The notes beneath the pieces are model-generated. The model was given only the letters and a program-made list of their open reading frames with translations. It did not search any database and was not told where the DNA came from. From the NCBI RefSeq assembly GCF_014695385.1, contig NZ_JACJOD010000007.1, positions 62,001-126,000 of the forward strand: a stretch of DNA of 64,000 nt, read 5' to 3'. Within the stretch, counting starts at the first letter, position 1. Every line of letters starts with the position of its first letter. Shown here in pieces: positions 38,580 to 46,734 of the stretch. The position numbers and the translations under genes are program-made. The stretch comes from Trichocoleus sp. FACHB-46. GTDB taxonomy: Bacteria > Cyanobacteriota > Cyanobacteriia > FACHB-46.

Positions 38580-38683
38580 GCAGGCGCAGCTTTTGTCGCT
38601 ATCATCAAGTTTAAAGGCAACGTTGAATTTAGCGATTTAGCGTTGATAAGTTGCTTTACAGATTTACCCAGTCAGGTTCCGGC

Positions 38684-40348
38684 ATGTCCACTGATTCCCT
38701 TGCCCTTGACCAATCGGTTCAAGACAAATCGCTTCAAGTTGAGTTGGAGACAGAGATTGAACGTCGTCGCAATTTTGCGATTATCTCTCACCCAGACGCG
38801 GGCAAAACCACTCTGACCGAAAAGCTATTGCTGTACGGAGGCGCAATTCACGAGGCGGGAGCGGTCAAGGCCCGACGTGCTCAGCGCAAAGCAACCTCAG
38901 ACTGGATGGAAATGGAGCAACAGCGGGGGATTTCGATCACCTCGACGGTTTTGCAGTTTGCTTATAAAGACTGTCATATCAACCTTCTGGACACGCCGGG
39001 ACACCAAGACTTTAGTGAAGACACCTACCGCACCTTAGCCGCCGCTGACAATGCGGTGATGCTAGTCGATGCAGCTAAAGGTTTGGAACCGCAGACTCGC
39101 AAGCTGTTTGAAGTGTGCAAGCTGCGATCGCTGCCTATTTTTACCTTTATCAACAAGCTCGATCGTCCAGGGCGTGAACCGCTAGAACTGCTGGATGAAA
39201 TTGAGCAAGAACTAGGCTTACAAACCTACGCGGTAAACTGGCCGATTGGGATGGGCGATCGCTTTAGAGGCGTGTTTGACCGACGAGAGCAAAAAATTCA
39301 CCTATTCGAGCGCAGTGCTCACGGTAGCCGCGAAGCCACAGTTACAACCGTCGATTTGGGCGACCCTCGGATCGAAGACTTGCTGGAGCAAGAACTCTAC
39401 TACCAACTCAAAGAAGATTTGGAAGTGATTGAGGGGGTAGGTCCAGAGCTAGACCTGGCGCAGGTACACCGAGGCAAAATGACGCCCGTATTCTTTGGCA
39501 GCGCCATGACCAACTTTGGGGTGGAGCCGTTCTTGAATGCTTTCTTGGACTACGCCCTCAAGCCTGGACCTCATCACAGTACGGTGGGTGAGGTAGAGCC
39601 TACCTATCCAGAGTTTTCGGGTTTTGTCTTCAAGTTGCAAGCCAACATGGACCCCAGACACCGCGATCGCATTGCCTTTGTGCGGGTGTGCTCCGGTAAG
39701 TTTGAAAAAGATATGACCGTGAACCATGCTCGTTCGGGTAAAACGGTGCGCTTGTCTCGCCCGCAAAAGCTGTTTGCTCAAGAACGCGAATCGATCGAGG
39801 CGGCTTACCCTGGTGACGTGATCGGTCTCAACAACCCTGGAGCGTTTGCGATTGGAGACACGATTTATCTGGGCCAGAAGCTAGAGTACGAAGGCATCCC
39901 TTGTTTCTCACCAGAACTATTTGCTTACCTCAAAAACCCCAACCCCTCCAAGTTTAAGCAGTTCCACAAAGGTGTGTCGGAGCTACGGGAAGAAGGGGCG
40001 GTTCAGATCATGTTCTCGGCAGATGAAGCCAAGCGAGACCCGATCTTGGCGGCAGTCGGGCAACTGCAATTTGAAGTAGTACAGTTCCGGTTGCAAAACG
40101 AATACAACGTGGAAACCCAAATCGAACTGCTACCTTACAGCGTGGCTCGTTGGGTGACAGGAGGCTGGGACGCTTTGCAAAAAGTGGGGCGCTTGTTTAA
40201 TACCGTCACGGTGAAAGATTCTTGGGGCCGTCCTGTGCTGCTCTTCCGCAATGAGTGGAACTGCCAGCAAGTAGAAGGAGAGCACCCGGAGTTAAAATTA
40301 AGCACGATCGCTCCCGTAGTTTCTGGGCAAGAACCTATCTCCACTTGA
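38684..40348 (+). CDS. prfC: peptide chain release factor 3
   Basis: 554 residues from the ATG at 38684; a TTG 11 codons upstream is less likely. It is a translational GTPase that recycles RF1/RF2 after peptide release. The G domain carries [20 protein letters not shown] (G1), [12 protein letters not shown] (G2), [16 protein letters not shown] (G3) and [18 protein letters not shown] (G4). Domains 2 and 3 follow, with [20 protein letters not shown] and [19 protein letters not shown] typical of RF3. Length and motifs are standard. The M48-like gene starts 36 bp downstream and may be co-transcribed. Confidence 0.97.
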   Translation: MSTDSLALDQSVQDKSLQVELETEIERRRNFAIISHPDAGKTTLTEKLLLYGGAIHEAGAVKARRAQRKATSDWMEMEQQRGISITSTVLQFAYKDCHINLLDTPGHQDFSEDTYRTLAAADNAVMLVDAAKGLEPQTRKLFEVCKLRSLPIFTFINKLDRPGREPLELLDEIEQELGLQTYAVNWPIGMGDRFRGVFDRREQKIHLFERSAHGSREATVTTVDLGDPRIEDLLEQELYYQLKEDLEVIEGVGPELDLAQVHRGKMTPVFFGSAMTNFGVEPFLNAFLDYALKPGPHHSTVGEVEPTYPEFSGFVFKLQANMDPRHRDRIAFVRVCSGKFEKDMTVNHARSGKTVRLSRPQKLFAQERESIEAAYPGDVIGLNNPGAFAIGDTIYLGQKLEYEGIPCFSPELFAYLKNPNPSKFKQFHKGVSELREEGAVQIMFSADEAKRDPILAAVGQLQFEVVQFRLQNEYNVETQIELLPYSVARWVTGGWDALQKVGRLFNTVTVKDSWGRPVLLFRNEWNCQQVEGEHPELKLSTIAPVVSGQEPIST

Positions 40349-40384
40349 TGCTATGTTGGAGCGGATTATGGCAGCAGCATCTGT

Positions 40385-42835
40385 ATGTCTAGTTCCGACC
40401 CTTCTGCATCTCACCAACCATCTACCAACGCGACGCTGAAAGCAGGCTTAACTGCCCTGAAGCAGGGAGATTACCCCACCGCCATCTCGCTGCTAGAGCG
40501 CTGTGCCAACTTTTCTCCAAATCAGGTTGCAATACCTACACCCAATACCCCAACTAGCTTGCAAGCCCAGATTGGGTTAGTCACCGCCTATAAGCGTCAA
40601 GGGCTGACGGAGCAAGCGATCGCCCTTTGCCAAACCCTTACCCAAACACCTAACCCTCAGGCGAAAGCTTGGGCCGACAAAACTTTAGCTAGCTTCATCC
40701 AACGCTATCCTCAACTGGTGGCATCTACCGAGTTGCAACCCGCTACATCAGCAGCATCCGAGGCTCCATCTACAATCTCTGATGCTAGCGGAGCTGGATT
40801 TGTCCCGCTTGATGCCATCTCCATTCGCAAAAGTTCTCGAACTAGCAAACTGCGTCCTCAAACCACTTCAGGTAGTCAACCGCGATCGCCTCAGCCGGCT
40901 CCTGACGACACCTCTACGCCACCCACGGGAGTTGCGCAGGAAGTTCTATTTGAGAGTACAAACCCAGTTTTAGCAGCATCAACAGCGGCAACGGAACCGC
41001 ACGAGTGGAAGCAAGCAGGTCGAGCACAAAAGTGGCAACCGCTTAGCAAGCTCAAACTTACTCGCCTTGGGCTCTTGCAAGCAGGTAGCGCGATCGCTTT
41101 TTTGGCTTTCGCCTTGTTTGTCCTACGGTTCTCTATGCGAGCTACCAACTGGCTGTTGGTCAAGCTTCCTTTTGTCCAGCCGATTCAACTGCTCTACCGC
41201 AATCCAACGGTCATTTTTATTGTTGTGGTAGGGCTGATGTTAGCCTCGCTGCCTTGGCTGATGGATGCGCTACTCAAGTTTTTGTACGGCTTGAAACCCC
41301 TATCAACCGCGACTTTAGCGACCTATAGCCCAGAAGCCACTAAAGTTCTCAATCGTCTGCCTCGGCAGAAGCAGATTCCCACTCCTGCCTTACGGCTTTT
41401 ACCCACCGCTGCACCAATCGCCCTCACCTACGGCTCCCTACCTCGCTTCGCCCGCATTGCCGTCAGCCAAGGACTGCTAGAACAACTGGCAGATGACGAA
41501 ATTGCGGCCCTCTATGCTGGGGAAATTGCTCACATTGCTCACTGGGATTTTGCGGTGATGTCCCTAGCAGTGCTGCTGCTGCAAGTTCCCTACACGCTGT
41601 ATTGGCAGGTAGCCACTTGGGGCGATCGCTTGGAAGCTCGTAGAAAGCAAGCGCAGCGACAAAATACGGCCTTGTTTTACCTCTTCACGGTACTGGTCTA
41701 CATCATTGCTGCCTTTTCCAGTCTCAACTATGGCGTCTATTGGCTGCTCCGCTGGCCGCTGTTGTGGCTGTCTCGTCAGCGGCTCTACTACAGCGATCGC
41801 TTAGCTGCTGAATTTACGGGCAACCCGAACGGCCTTACCAGAGCCTTACTCAAAACCGCGATCGGGGTAGCTCAAGACGTACAACAGCAGCAACAAACCA
41901 GCTATGTCCTCGAAGGCTTCAACTTCCTAGCACCGCTCGATTACAAAACAGCGCTAACCGTCGGTAGCTTCTATCCAGCCGTCTCATTTGAGGCACTTTT
42001 GGAATGGGACCGCACCAACCCTCACCGCCATTGGCTCAATCTCAACCAATCTCATTCTTTATTAGGCAATCGCCTGCAACTCCTGAGTTCTTACGCCCGT
42101 CACTGGCGACTCGACTCTGAGCTAAACTTTGCTAATTCCGCTCAAGCACCCACGCCCAAACTCACCTGGCAGCAGTGGTTAACTCGCTATGGACAACGCC
42201 TAGCCCTCCAAGGCGCTCCCTTCTGGGGCTTGGGGTTAGGCGTTGCGATCGGATTAGGGATTTGGTTAATCGCTGCGATCGGTGAGTTCTTAGGGTTGTG
42301 GAATTTGTTTTGGTTGGTGGGTGACTGGGCTGTCCTCATCGGTTGTTTACCTTTGGGTCTGAGCTTAGGGATTTTTGTTCGGATCAATCCGTTCTTTCCA
42401 GACATCACTCCAGTGACGCTCCGAGCCACATCTCCACTCCCAACATTGGTAGCTAATTCTGCACTTCTCCCTATCGACAGCAAACCTGTACAACTCCAAG
42501 GCAAAGTACTGGGGCGCACAGGGCTGGCTAATTGGCTAAGCCAAAGCTTGATTCTCCAAACCGACACGGGTTTATTACCGCTGCATCACACTTCAGCCGT
42601 GGGGCCGTTGGGAGCATTTTGGGCGCGATCGCCCCAACCCCGTGACTTAGTCCACCAAGCCGTAACTGCTAAAGGTTGGTTCCATCGGGGCGCTACTTCC
42701 TGGATCGATTTAGAAACCTTACGAACTTCGAGCGGCAAAATTAGCATTAGTCGCCATCCGATTTGGTCTACCTTGCTAGCTGGGGTAGCAGCCTGCGTTG
42801 GCACTTATATCCTGTTATTTATTGGAGGATATTAG
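40385..42835 (+). CDS. TPR and M48-like membrane protein lacking two zinc ligands
   Basis: An 816-residue protein. The N-terminus has TPR-like repeats (about 15-115: LKAGLTALKQGDYPTAISLL), then a Ser/Thr/Pro-rich linker and membrane helices (about 230-310). Residues 350-560 form an M48 (HtpX/Ste24-type) domain, but the zinc motif reads GEIAH (379-383) where HExxH is expected. The later RExxAD element reads RLYYSD (466-471), so the first His and the third-ligand Glu are both missing. The following LAAEFTGNPNGLTRALLKTA block is typical M48. More membrane helices and a C-terminal beta region complete it. It is probably not a zinc peptidase, perhaps a scaffold or regulator. Confidence 0.8.
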   Translation: MSSSDPSASHQPSTNATLKAGLTALKQGDYPTAISLLERCANFSPNQVAIPTPNTPTSLQAQIGLVTAYKRQGLTEQAIALCQTLTQTPNPQAKAWADKTLASFIQRYPQLVASTELQPATSAASEAPSTISDASGAGFVPLDAISIRKSSRTSKLRPQTTSGSQPRSPQPAPDDTSTPPTGVAQEVLFESTNPVLAASTAATEPHEWKQAGRAQKWQPLSKLKLTRLGLLQAGSAIAFLAFALFVLRFSMRATNWLLVKLPFVQPIQLLYRNPTVIFIVVVGLMLASLPWLMDALLKFLYGLKPLSTATLATYSPEATKVLNRLPRQKQIPTPALRLLPTAAPIALTYGSLPRFARIAVSQGLLEQLADDEIAALYAGEIAHIAHWDFAVMSLAVLLLQVPYTLYWQVATWGDRLEARRKQAQRQNTALFYLFTVLVYIIAAFSSLNYGVYWLLRWPLLWLSRQRLYYSDRLAAEFTGNPNGLTRALLKTAIGVAQDVQQQQQTSYVLEGFNFLAPLDYKTALTVGSFYPAVSFEALLEWDRTNPHRHWLNLNQSHSLLGNRLQLLSSYARHWRLDSELNFANSAQAPTPKLTWQQWLTRYGQRLALQGAPFWGLGLGVAIGLGIWLIAAIGEFLGLWNLFWLVGDWAVLIGCLPLGLSLGIFVRINPFFPDITPVTLRATSPLPTLVANSALLPIDSKPVQLQGKVLGRTGLANWLSQSLILQTDTGLLPLHHTSAVGPLGAFWARSPQPRDLVHQAVTAKGWFHRGATSWIDLETLRTSSGKISISRHPIWSTLLAGVAACVGTYILLFIGGY

Positions 42836-42876
42836 TAATATCTACTTATTGATTTTTTTGCCACTATCAAATCTTG

Positions 42877-42926
42877 TGTAAAGAAAAGTTGCACTAATTT
42901 GGAAGTTTATGTTACTTTTCTTTACA
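42877..42926 (+). other. 13-bp perfect inverted repeat downstream of the M48-like gene
   Basis: TGTAAAGAAAAGT at 42877-42889 is exactly complementary to ACTTTTCTTTACA at 42914-42926, with a 24-base loop. It is A/T-rich, with no T-run after it. It could stabilise the 3' end of the upstream mRNA or belong to a small transcript ending at the terminator at 43034. It is too regular to be chance alone. Confidence 0.6.
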
Positions 42927-43033
42927 GAGAGATCCGATTTACCGAAGACGTGGCTCAGCCTTTAACAATGGCAGTTTTTACAGCAAAACCGTCTTGGTGT
43001 CAGGTTTTCTTCCTCCCAACACAGCAAGCTCGA

Positions 43034-43059
43034 CCAGCCGTAGCCATCGGCTGGTTTTT
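43034..43059 (+). terminator. strong intrinsic terminator
   Basis: CCAGCCG at 43034-43040 pairs perfectly with CGGCTGG at 43048-43054 around a 7-base loop, followed by TTTTT. It works on the plus strand only. It lies 200 bp after the M48-like stop codon and 450 bp before rbp, so it ends either a long 3' UTR or an uncalled small RNA. Confidence 0.85.
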
Positions 43060-43510
43060 ATTGAAACAGTCTAGAAATATACCTGCGTGTTACGTCAATC
43101 TATTGGTATATTCAAAGCTTGTTTCGCCAATCTACTGATAAAGATCTGGCTCAAGTCTGAAACTTATGATTTTACCTAGCTGCGTATCTAAGGCCGTGAT
43201 ACCTTAATGAATGGCATAGAAATCCTGGAAAAGCAGTTTAAACAGAAAACGCTCGAACATAAGCCTCCAGTGATCATTAAAAACCTACAACCATGATGAA
43301 GTTCAACTTGCTCTTTTCTGGAGTGTAAAGCATTGGATGAAGGGTACTGGACAGCTTTTTTGAGGCGAGGAGCTGTGTTTTCGATGTTAGCGAGGAGAGT
43401 ACAAGGCGTAGCTATTCGTAGAGTCGTCTATCAAGGCAATCTCTCGCTAACTGCGTGAGGTTAATGCTTTCAAGCAAGTTTATCTGAACCGATGTCTGGA
43501 GGTATCTTTC
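43060..43510 (+). other. promoter and leader region of the RNA-binding protein gene
   Basis: No coding frame is supported in this stretch. It contains a long-range hairpin: GTTAGCGAG (43386-43394) pairs perfectly with CTCGCTAAC (43443-43451), enclosing about 48 bases, 59 bases before the ATG. A strong Shine-Dalgarno (TGGAGG) lies just upstream of the ATG at 43511. Leaders of cyanobacterial RRM genes are known to matter for cold induction, so this may be a thermosensitive or autoregulatory leader. Confidence 0.5.
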
Positions 43511-43993
43511 ATGTCTATTCGTCTATATGTGGGCAATTTACCCAAAGAAGTGGAGCGCCAAGAGCTAGCAGCAGTATTTGCAGAAGCTGGTGATTCTGTC
43601 TCTACCAAGGTTATCACTGACCGCAAAACAGGCAAATGTCGAGGTTTTGGTTTTGTGACTGTCAAAACCGATGAGCAAGCCGATGAAATTATTGAAAAAT
43701 ACAACGGCTTTGTGCTCAAAGACTGCGCTCTAAAAATTGAGAAAGCGTTGCCTCGCGCCAAAGGTAAGGAAGAACAGGGTGCAGAGGGTGCAGAGGGCGT
43801 CAGCAGCAGTCCTAGCCCCAGTGCTCCTTCTACAGGTAGCCGTCGTAGCAAGGGCAATAGCAACAATAACAATAAGTCTCGACGAGTTGCAGCTAGCACT
43901 TCTACTGATAGCGATGCGGTTCAGCCTGACCCACGTTGGGCTCAAGACCTAGAAAAGTTAAAGCAACTGTTGGCAGCCCAAGCGACTAACTAA
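43511..43993 (+). CDS. RRM-domain RNA-binding protein (Rbp family)
   Basis: A 160-residue protein. One RNA recognition motif spans about 1-82: SIRLYVGNLPKEVERQELAA contains RNP2 (LYVGNL), and CRGFGFVTVKTDEQADEII contains RNP1 (RGFGFV). The tail is Ser/Asn/Arg-rich and low in complexity (GSRRSKGNSNNNNKSRR), then ends in DPRWAQDLEKLKQLLAAQ. Cyanobacterial Rbp proteins bind mRNA, are often cold-induced, and some help localise photosystem or membrane-protein mRNAs. Type I members have a Gly-rich tail; this one is Ser/Asn-rich and ends with the conserved PRW-type motif I associate with some Rbp proteins. It has its own terminator. Confidence 0.95.
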   Translation: MSIRLYVGNLPKEVERQELAAVFAEAGDSVSTKVITDRKTGKCRGFGFVTVKTDEQADEIIEKYNGFVLKDCALKIEKALPRAKGKEEQGAEGAEGVSSSPSPSAPSTGSRRSKGNSNNNNKSRRVAASTSTDSDAVQPDPRWAQDLEKLKQLLAAQATN

Positions 43994-44085
43994 AGCTGCG
44001 TACAGCAGAACTTCCATCTCACAGTCATCGTGTTTCATGATTAACGACAGGTGCAGTTGACGGCTCACCGGTCACAACTAAAAAG

Positions 44086-44128
44086 CTACCGAGGCAAAGG
44101 CTGGGAAGCCCTAGTCTTGCTTCGGTAG
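44086..44128. terminator. long hairpin between convergent rbp and hypothetical genes
   Basis: CTACCGAGGCAA at 44086-44097 pairs with TTGCTTCGGTAG at 44117-44128 with one G-T pair. An inner GGCT/AGCC hairpin lies in the loop, and ACAAC/GTTGT outside extends the stem. There is no long T-run, but it is placed to end both converging transcripts. Confidence 0.65.
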
Positions 44129-44150
44129 TTGTGTTGTACTTGGGCAGTTT

Positions 44151-44666
44151 CTAAGGCAATTGTTGTTTGAGTTGGCTCATTTGAGTTGAGTCAAAGGTGG
44201 CTTGCACTACGACTTTCTGGCGATCGTCTCGCAGTGTCAGTAAGTAGTTATCTCCGTTGGGAGCAACTTGCCACTGGGGATTTTTCATGACCACTGTCTG
44301 GAGCGCAACCTGCGGCAACTCTACCCGAATCACCACTTCCTTTTGTGACTGCGGGAAAATGTATAGTTGCTGATGCAGTTGGTCTAGTTCCAGTTTGTGG
44401 ACTGTGGTGCTGCGCTCTTGCGATGAATCAGGCTTCTGCCAGTAGAGGGTGATGCCACGAATAGTAGGGTTTACTACTAAAAACTTTTCATCAAAACGCT
44501 GGGGTTCCCAGTTGAGGTTGGTGGCCTCCGCAGTTGTAGGCATCAACCGTTGTTGCCACAGAATCTCTTTGCCGTTGAGGTTGTGCCACCATTGGCTAAT
44601 TGTGGCAAAGTGATTACTGTTTTCAGAACTATTGCTGCCATATTGCCAAATGCTTCTTAGTTCCAT
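44151..44666 (-). CDS. hypothetical protein
   Basis: A 171-residue soluble protein I do not recognise. No signal peptide, membrane helix or enzymatic motif is seen. The sequence alternates strands (KFLVVNPTIRGITLYWQKPD, LYIFPQSQKEVVIRVELPQ, NYLLTLRDDRQKVVVQATFD), suggesting an all-beta fold after a short helical N-terminus rich in Trp (ISQWWHNLNGKEILWQQRL). It is divergent from the HDAC-family gene by 78 bp and convergent with rbp. Confidence 0.7.
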   Translation of the reverse strand: MELRSIWQYGSNSSENSNHFATISQWWHNLNGKEILWQQRLMPTTAEATNLNWEPQRFDEKFLVVNPTIRGITLYWQKPDSSQERSTTVHKLELDQLHQQLYIFPQSQKEVVIRVELPQVALQTVVMKNPQWQVAPNGDNYLLTLRDDRQKVVVQATFDSTQMSQLKQQLP

Positions 44667-44744
44667 GATCAGCCTCGCTGAAGGGGTGAAGCAATTTCTA
44701 GAGAAATCGCTGTTGAGGATTCTGTATCCAGTGTAAGAAAGTCG

Positions 44745-45662
44745 ATGGACTTACCCTTGGTTTATAACCCAGTTTATGTTGCGCCTCTGCCAGCAGGACA
44801 TCGGTTCCCGATGGCGAAGTTTAAACTGTTGTACGAGATGCTACTAGCGGATGGGGTGGCGCATCTAGAGCAGTTTCTTACCCCTAAGCGGCCTGCCCAA
44901 ACAGTTCTAGAACTCGTCCATACAAGGGATTATGTGCAAGCTTATTGTGAGGGCACCCTCGACCCTAAGGCCCAGCGCCGCATTGGATTGCCCTGGAGTC
45001 CAGCTTTGGTCGATCGCACCTGTACTGCGGTTGGAGGCACGATTCTCACGGCACAGCTAGCTCTACAGCAAGGGCTTGCTTGTAATACGGCAGGCGGAAC
45101 TCACCATGCCTTTCCTAGTTATGGCTCTGGATTTTGTATTTTCAACGATTTGGCGATCGCGGCTCGTGCTCTACAAAAGTTGGGCTTACTGGAGAAAGTT
45201 CTGATTGTTGACCTAGATGTACATCAAGGCGATGGTACGGCCCTGATCTTCCAGGATGATCCGAGTGTCTTCACGTTCTCAATGCACTGTGAAGTTAACT
45301 TTCCAGGTACTAAGCAACAAAGTGATTTGGATGTGCCTTTACCTGTAGGCATGGAAGACGATGCTTATCTACAAACCCTAGCCGCCTACTTACCCGATTT
45401 ACTCACTGAGGTACGTCCAGATCTAGTCCTCTACGATGCAGGAGTTGATCCACATTTAGGCGATCGCTTGGGTAAATTGGCGCTCACCGATACAGGTTTA
45501 TTCCGGCGAGAAATGCAGGTCTTGAGTACCTGTGTAGCAGCAGGCTACCCAGTTGCTTGCGTGATCGGGGGTGGCTATGCGGATGATTTGCAGGCTTTAG
45601 TGTATCGTCACTCACTTTTACATCGTGCTGCTAGTGATGTGTATCGTCACTATCGACTGTGA
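44745..45662 (+). CDS. histone deacetylase-family protein (AcuC/HDAC-like)
   Basis: A 305-residue member of the zinc-dependent deacetylase superfamily. NTAGGTHHAFPSYGSGFCIF holds the tandem catalytic His pair, LIVDLDVHQGDGTALIFQDD the zinc Asp and His, and VLYDAGVDPHLGDRLGKLAL the third zinc Asp, so the active site looks complete. Bacterial relatives deacetylate acetyl-lysine on acetyl-CoA synthetase (AcuC), acetylpolyamines or other small amides. The sequence does not show which. It stands alone, without acetyl-CoA synthetase or acetyltransferase genes next to it. Confidence 0.93.
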   Translation: MDLPLVYNPVYVAPLPAGHRFPMAKFKLLYEMLLADGVAHLEQFLTPKRPAQTVLELVHTRDYVQAYCEGTLDPKAQRRIGLPWSPALVDRTCTAVGGTILTAQLALQQGLACNTAGGTHHAFPSYGSGFCIFNDLAIAARALQKLGLLEKVLIVDLDVHQGDGTALIFQDDPSVFTFSMHCEVNFPGTKQQSDLDVPLPVGMEDDAYLQTLAAYLPDLLTEVRPDLVLYDAGVDPHLGDRLGKLALTDTGLFRREMQVLSTCVAAGYPVACVIGGGYADDLQALVYRHSLLHRAASDVYRHYRL

Positions 45663-45774
45663 TTGGCTACTCTGGCAAAAGTACGGAGAGGGCTTGTAAC
45701 AATTTCTGTAACAGCAGAACCGTTTAAGAGTAGGCTCGTCTAGATTGGGGACGACCCTCTCCTGTGCTCTAGCC

Positions 45775-46689
45775 ATGCTGCTACAGGACGCGCGTGATTA
45801 TCAGATTTTGTTTCTCTCACTGTTTCTCATCCTGGGCTTAGGCACGAGAGACTGGACGGTTCGACCCGAATTCATTGTCGTGACGATCGCGACTTGCCTC
45901 ACGACTCAATGGGTTATGTCTGCTTTACAGGAATGGTGGCAGCGCCGGAACTCACAGCGATCGCTCACTTCACAAACCACTCAGACAGAAATTTCTACTT
46001 CTTCGACTCCAGTTAAGAAGCAGGGGCGATCGCTACGGAGTGCCCTGATCACGTCTTTAGGGCTGTGTTTGCTGCTCAGAGCGGATCATGCCAGCACAAT
46101 GGCTTTAGCCAGCAGCTTAGCGGTTCTCAGTAAGTTTATGTTTCAAGTACAAGGCAAGCATTTTTTTAATCCGGCTAACTTCGGCATTATTGCTGTGCTA
46201 ATGCTCACTCAAGATGCCTGGGTTTCTCCGGGACAATGGGGCGATGAGTGGTGGTACGGGCTGCTCTTTCTGGGGGCTGGGGGTCTGGTGCTACAGCGCG
46301 TCGGGCGTTGGGATACTTCAGCCGCCTTTCTAGCCACCTACGCTGGCCTAGAAGCCTATCGCAATTTCTGGCTGGGTTGGACTTGGGATGTCTACTGGCA
46401 CCGATTAATGAGTGGGTCTCTACTGCTGTTTGCCTTGTTTATGATTACTGACCCTCGCTCCATTCCCAATGCTCGGATCGGGCGATTGGTTTGGTCTGTC
46501 GCCATTGCCGCTGTCACGTTTATGCTCCGCAATCAGTTCTTCATCCCGACTGCTGTGTTTTGGGCCTTATTTGCGCTGTCTCCACTCACCTTGCTAATAG
46601 ACCTGATCTGGTCCGCGCCTCGCTTTACTTGGTCTCGGCCTGCTCCTGAATCTGGTGAGCCTCTCAGTCCCACTGCCGTTGAAGTATAG
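45775..46689 (+). CDS. orphan RnfD/NqrB-like membrane protein
   Basis: A 304-residue protein from the ATG at 45775; a TTG 10 codons upstream is possible. It has about eight to ten membrane helices. Family signatures are visible: FQVQGKHFFNPANFGIIAVL and LLFALFMITDPRSIPNARIG, matching the NPAN-g and f-maTDP motifs of RnfD/NqrB/RnfE-type subunits. The S-G-A-T flavinylation motif that carries covalent FMN in RnfD/NqrB is not present anywhere in it. No other rnf or nqr gene is nearby. The next gene, 46 bp downstream on the same strand, is a DUF2330 protein. Its job is unknown. Confidence 0.8.
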   Translation: MLLQDARDYQILFLSLFLILGLGTRDWTVRPEFIVVTIATCLTTQWVMSALQEWWQRRNSQRSLTSQTTQTEISTSSTPVKKQGRSLRSALITSLGLCLLLRADHASTMALASSLAVLSKFMFQVQGKHFFNPANFGIIAVLMLTQDAWVSPGQWGDEWWYGLLFLGAGGLVLQRVGRWDTSAAFLATYAGLEAYRNFWLGWTWDVYWHRLMSGSLLLFALFMITDPRSIPNARIGRLVWSVAIAAVTFMLRNQFFIPTAVFWALFALSPLTLLIDLIWSAPRFTWSRPAPESGEPLSPTAVEV

Positions 46690-46734
46690 GAGCAACATTC
46701 CTCAGCCTTCTTATTCATGCACCTGGAGAAAATT

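Noticed and set aside
43000-43054. Yfr1-type small RNA before the terminator at 43034
   Set aside because: The unpaired ACTCCTCACAC core of Yfr1 is not present; the region only has a loosely similar CTTCCTCCCAACAC.
42899-43138. 79-codon rightward frame after the M48-like gene
   Set aside because: It starts inside a hairpin loop and runs straight through a strong terminator; no protein features.
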